Below are positions 1-5,560 of a DNA stretch of 5,560 nucleotides, in pieces. Under the pieces are notes generated by a model. That model did not search any database. It worked only from the letters and a program-made list of their open reading frames with translations, and was not told the DNA's origin. This DNA comes from an uncultured Limnohabitans sp. (GTDB lineage Bacteria; Pseudomonadota; Gammaproteobacteria; Burkholderiales; Burkholderiaceae_C). Position 1 is the stretch's first letter. Each line of letters begins with the position of its first letter. Where the stretch lies: NCBI RefSeq assembly GCF_937889215.1, contig NZ_CALBEX010000129.1, positions 1 through 5,560 on the forward strand, given 5' to 3'. Both the position numbers and the translations under genes were made by a program.

Positions 1-1241
<1,241 letters not shown>

Positions 1242-1246
1242 TTAAA

Positions 1247-1252
1247 TCCTTT
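1247..1252 (-). promoter_or_regulatory. Ribosome binding site of rpoC
   Basis: AAAGGA on the minus strand lies 8 bases before the rpoC ATG at 1238. It sits inside the 23-base gap after the rpoB TAA stop (1262-1264). The gap holds no inverted repeat or T-tract, so transcription should run straight from rpoB into rpoC, with rpoC translated from its own initiation site. Confidence 0.85.
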
Positions 1253-1261
1253 GCCTGTGAA

Positions 1262-5386
<4,125 letters not shown>

Positions 5387-5390
5387 GAGA

Positions 5391-5395
5391 TCTCC
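5391..5395 (-). promoter_or_regulatory. Ribosome binding site of rpoB
   Basis: GGAGA on the minus strand is separated from the ATG at 5386 by four bases (TCTC), a slightly short but workable spacing. It supports this ATG as the true start, together with the alignment to E. coli RpoB. The site overlaps the perfect 8-base palindrome GAGATCTC (5387-5394). Confidence 0.8.
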
Positions 5396-5419
5396 GGGCT
5401 TGATCTTTCAGAACTGATT

Positions 5420-5447
5420 GTTGAGCGAGCTGTTGCACTCTCTCAAC
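5420..5447 (-). promoter_or_regulatory. Stem-loop close to the rpoB ribosome binding site
   Basis: On the minus strand GTTGAG pairs with CTCAAC; after one A/G mismatch, GAG pairs with CTC, leaving the 8-base loop TGCAACAG. The 3' end of the hairpin lies 33 bases before the rpoB ATG, so the ribosome binding site stays free. It could be an RNA-processing or stability element. This is a visual call with no folding calculation behind it. Confidence 0.4.
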
Positions 5448-5514
5448 GGTCTTGGCGGCTGGCCACTACCAGCGTTGGCGGACGATTGCGCATTGCACGC
5501 AACCCGTACCAAGG

Positions 5515-5539
5515 GTTTTCTGCAGTCGGGTCAGAAAAC
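5515..5539 (-). promoter_or_regulatory. Stem-loop in the rpoB leader (8-bp perfect stem)
   Basis: On the minus strand GTTTTCTG and CAGAAAAC form a perfect 8-bp inverted repeat around the 9-base loop ACCCGACTG. It is the strongest hairpin in the leader. The 3' arm is followed by CCTTGG rather than a T-tract, so it is not a typical intrinsic terminator. It shares bases 5515-5517 with the next hairpin (5501-5517), so the two cannot form fully together. The function (attenuation, RNA processing or none) is unknown. Confidence 0.45.
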
Positions 5540-5560
5540 ACTGAAAAGTAGACTTTGGTG

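Larger units (their letters stand above)
5387..5560 (-). other. Untranslated leader upstream of rpoB (presumed rplL-rpoB intergenic region, partial)
   Basis: These 174 bases hold no credible gene. In the usual bacterial order rplL (ribosomal protein L7/L12) would lie just upstream, but its C-terminal codons are not recognisable here, so the intergenic region is longer than the window shows. I found no convincing -35/-10 pair on the minus strand; rpoB is probably transcribed from promoters further upstream in the ribosomal protein cluster. The region contains several inverted repeats (5515-5539, 5501-5517, 5486-5502 and 5420-5447), none followed by a T-run in the direction of transcription, so none looks like an ordinary intrinsic terminator. 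In E. coli the corresponding spacer carries an attenuator and an RNase III processing site. A similar role here is inference. Confidence 0.75.

Noticed and set aside
5501..5520. Plus-strand terminator-like hairpin (AACCC/GGGTT followed by TT)
   Set aside because: The stem is only 5 bp, the T-run is very short, and there is no plus-strand gene for it to terminate.
5486..5560. Possible sigma-70 promoter for rpoB in the leader
   Set aside because: TTGGTA and TTGCGT look like weak -35 hexamers on the minus strand, but no TATAAT-like hexamer lies at a suitable distance.

Overview
The window is a piece of the bacterial rpoBC transcription operon, read entirely on the minus strand. It holds the complete gene for the RNA polymerase beta subunit (rpoB, 1374 codons) and the first 412 codons of the beta' subunit gene (rpoC), which runs off the left edge. 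About 174 bases of non-coding leader lie upstream of rpoB at the right edge. Nothing outside this housekeeping cluster is present: I see no mobile element, CRISPR array, tRNA/rRNA gene, toxin-antitoxin or defence gene.

The protein sequences point to a betaproteobacterium, most likely of the order Burkholderiales and family Comamonadaceae (a Limnohabitans/Rhodoferax/Polaromonas-like organism). This rests on remembered family features: RpoB length near 1370 residues, [19 protein letters not shown] in the rifampicin region, DVHVTHYGR just after it, and [13 protein letters not shown] in beta'. The genus is a guess. Codon use favours G/C at third positions and rpoB avoids TTA, CTA and TCA over long stretches.

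Layout in transcription order (right to left): (1) 5560-5387, leader between the presumed rplL gene (outside the window) and rpoB, with several overlapping inverted repeats but no convincing promoter; (2) 5386-1262, rpoB, preceded by a GGAGA ribosome binding site; (3) a 23-base gap carrying the AAAGGA ribosome binding site of rpoC and no terminator; (4) 1238-1, the 5' third of rpoC, covering the zinc-ribbon, lid, clamp helices, rudder and switch 2 but ending before the catalytic NADFDGD loop. The two genes are almost certainly co-transcribed, so that the two large catalytic subunits are made together.

I do not see a previously undescribed system here. The items most worth a second look are the structured rpoB leader, which contains an 8-bp perfect stem-loop that could form alternative pairings or a pseudoknot, and a few lineage-type substitutions at functionally known positions of beta and beta'.
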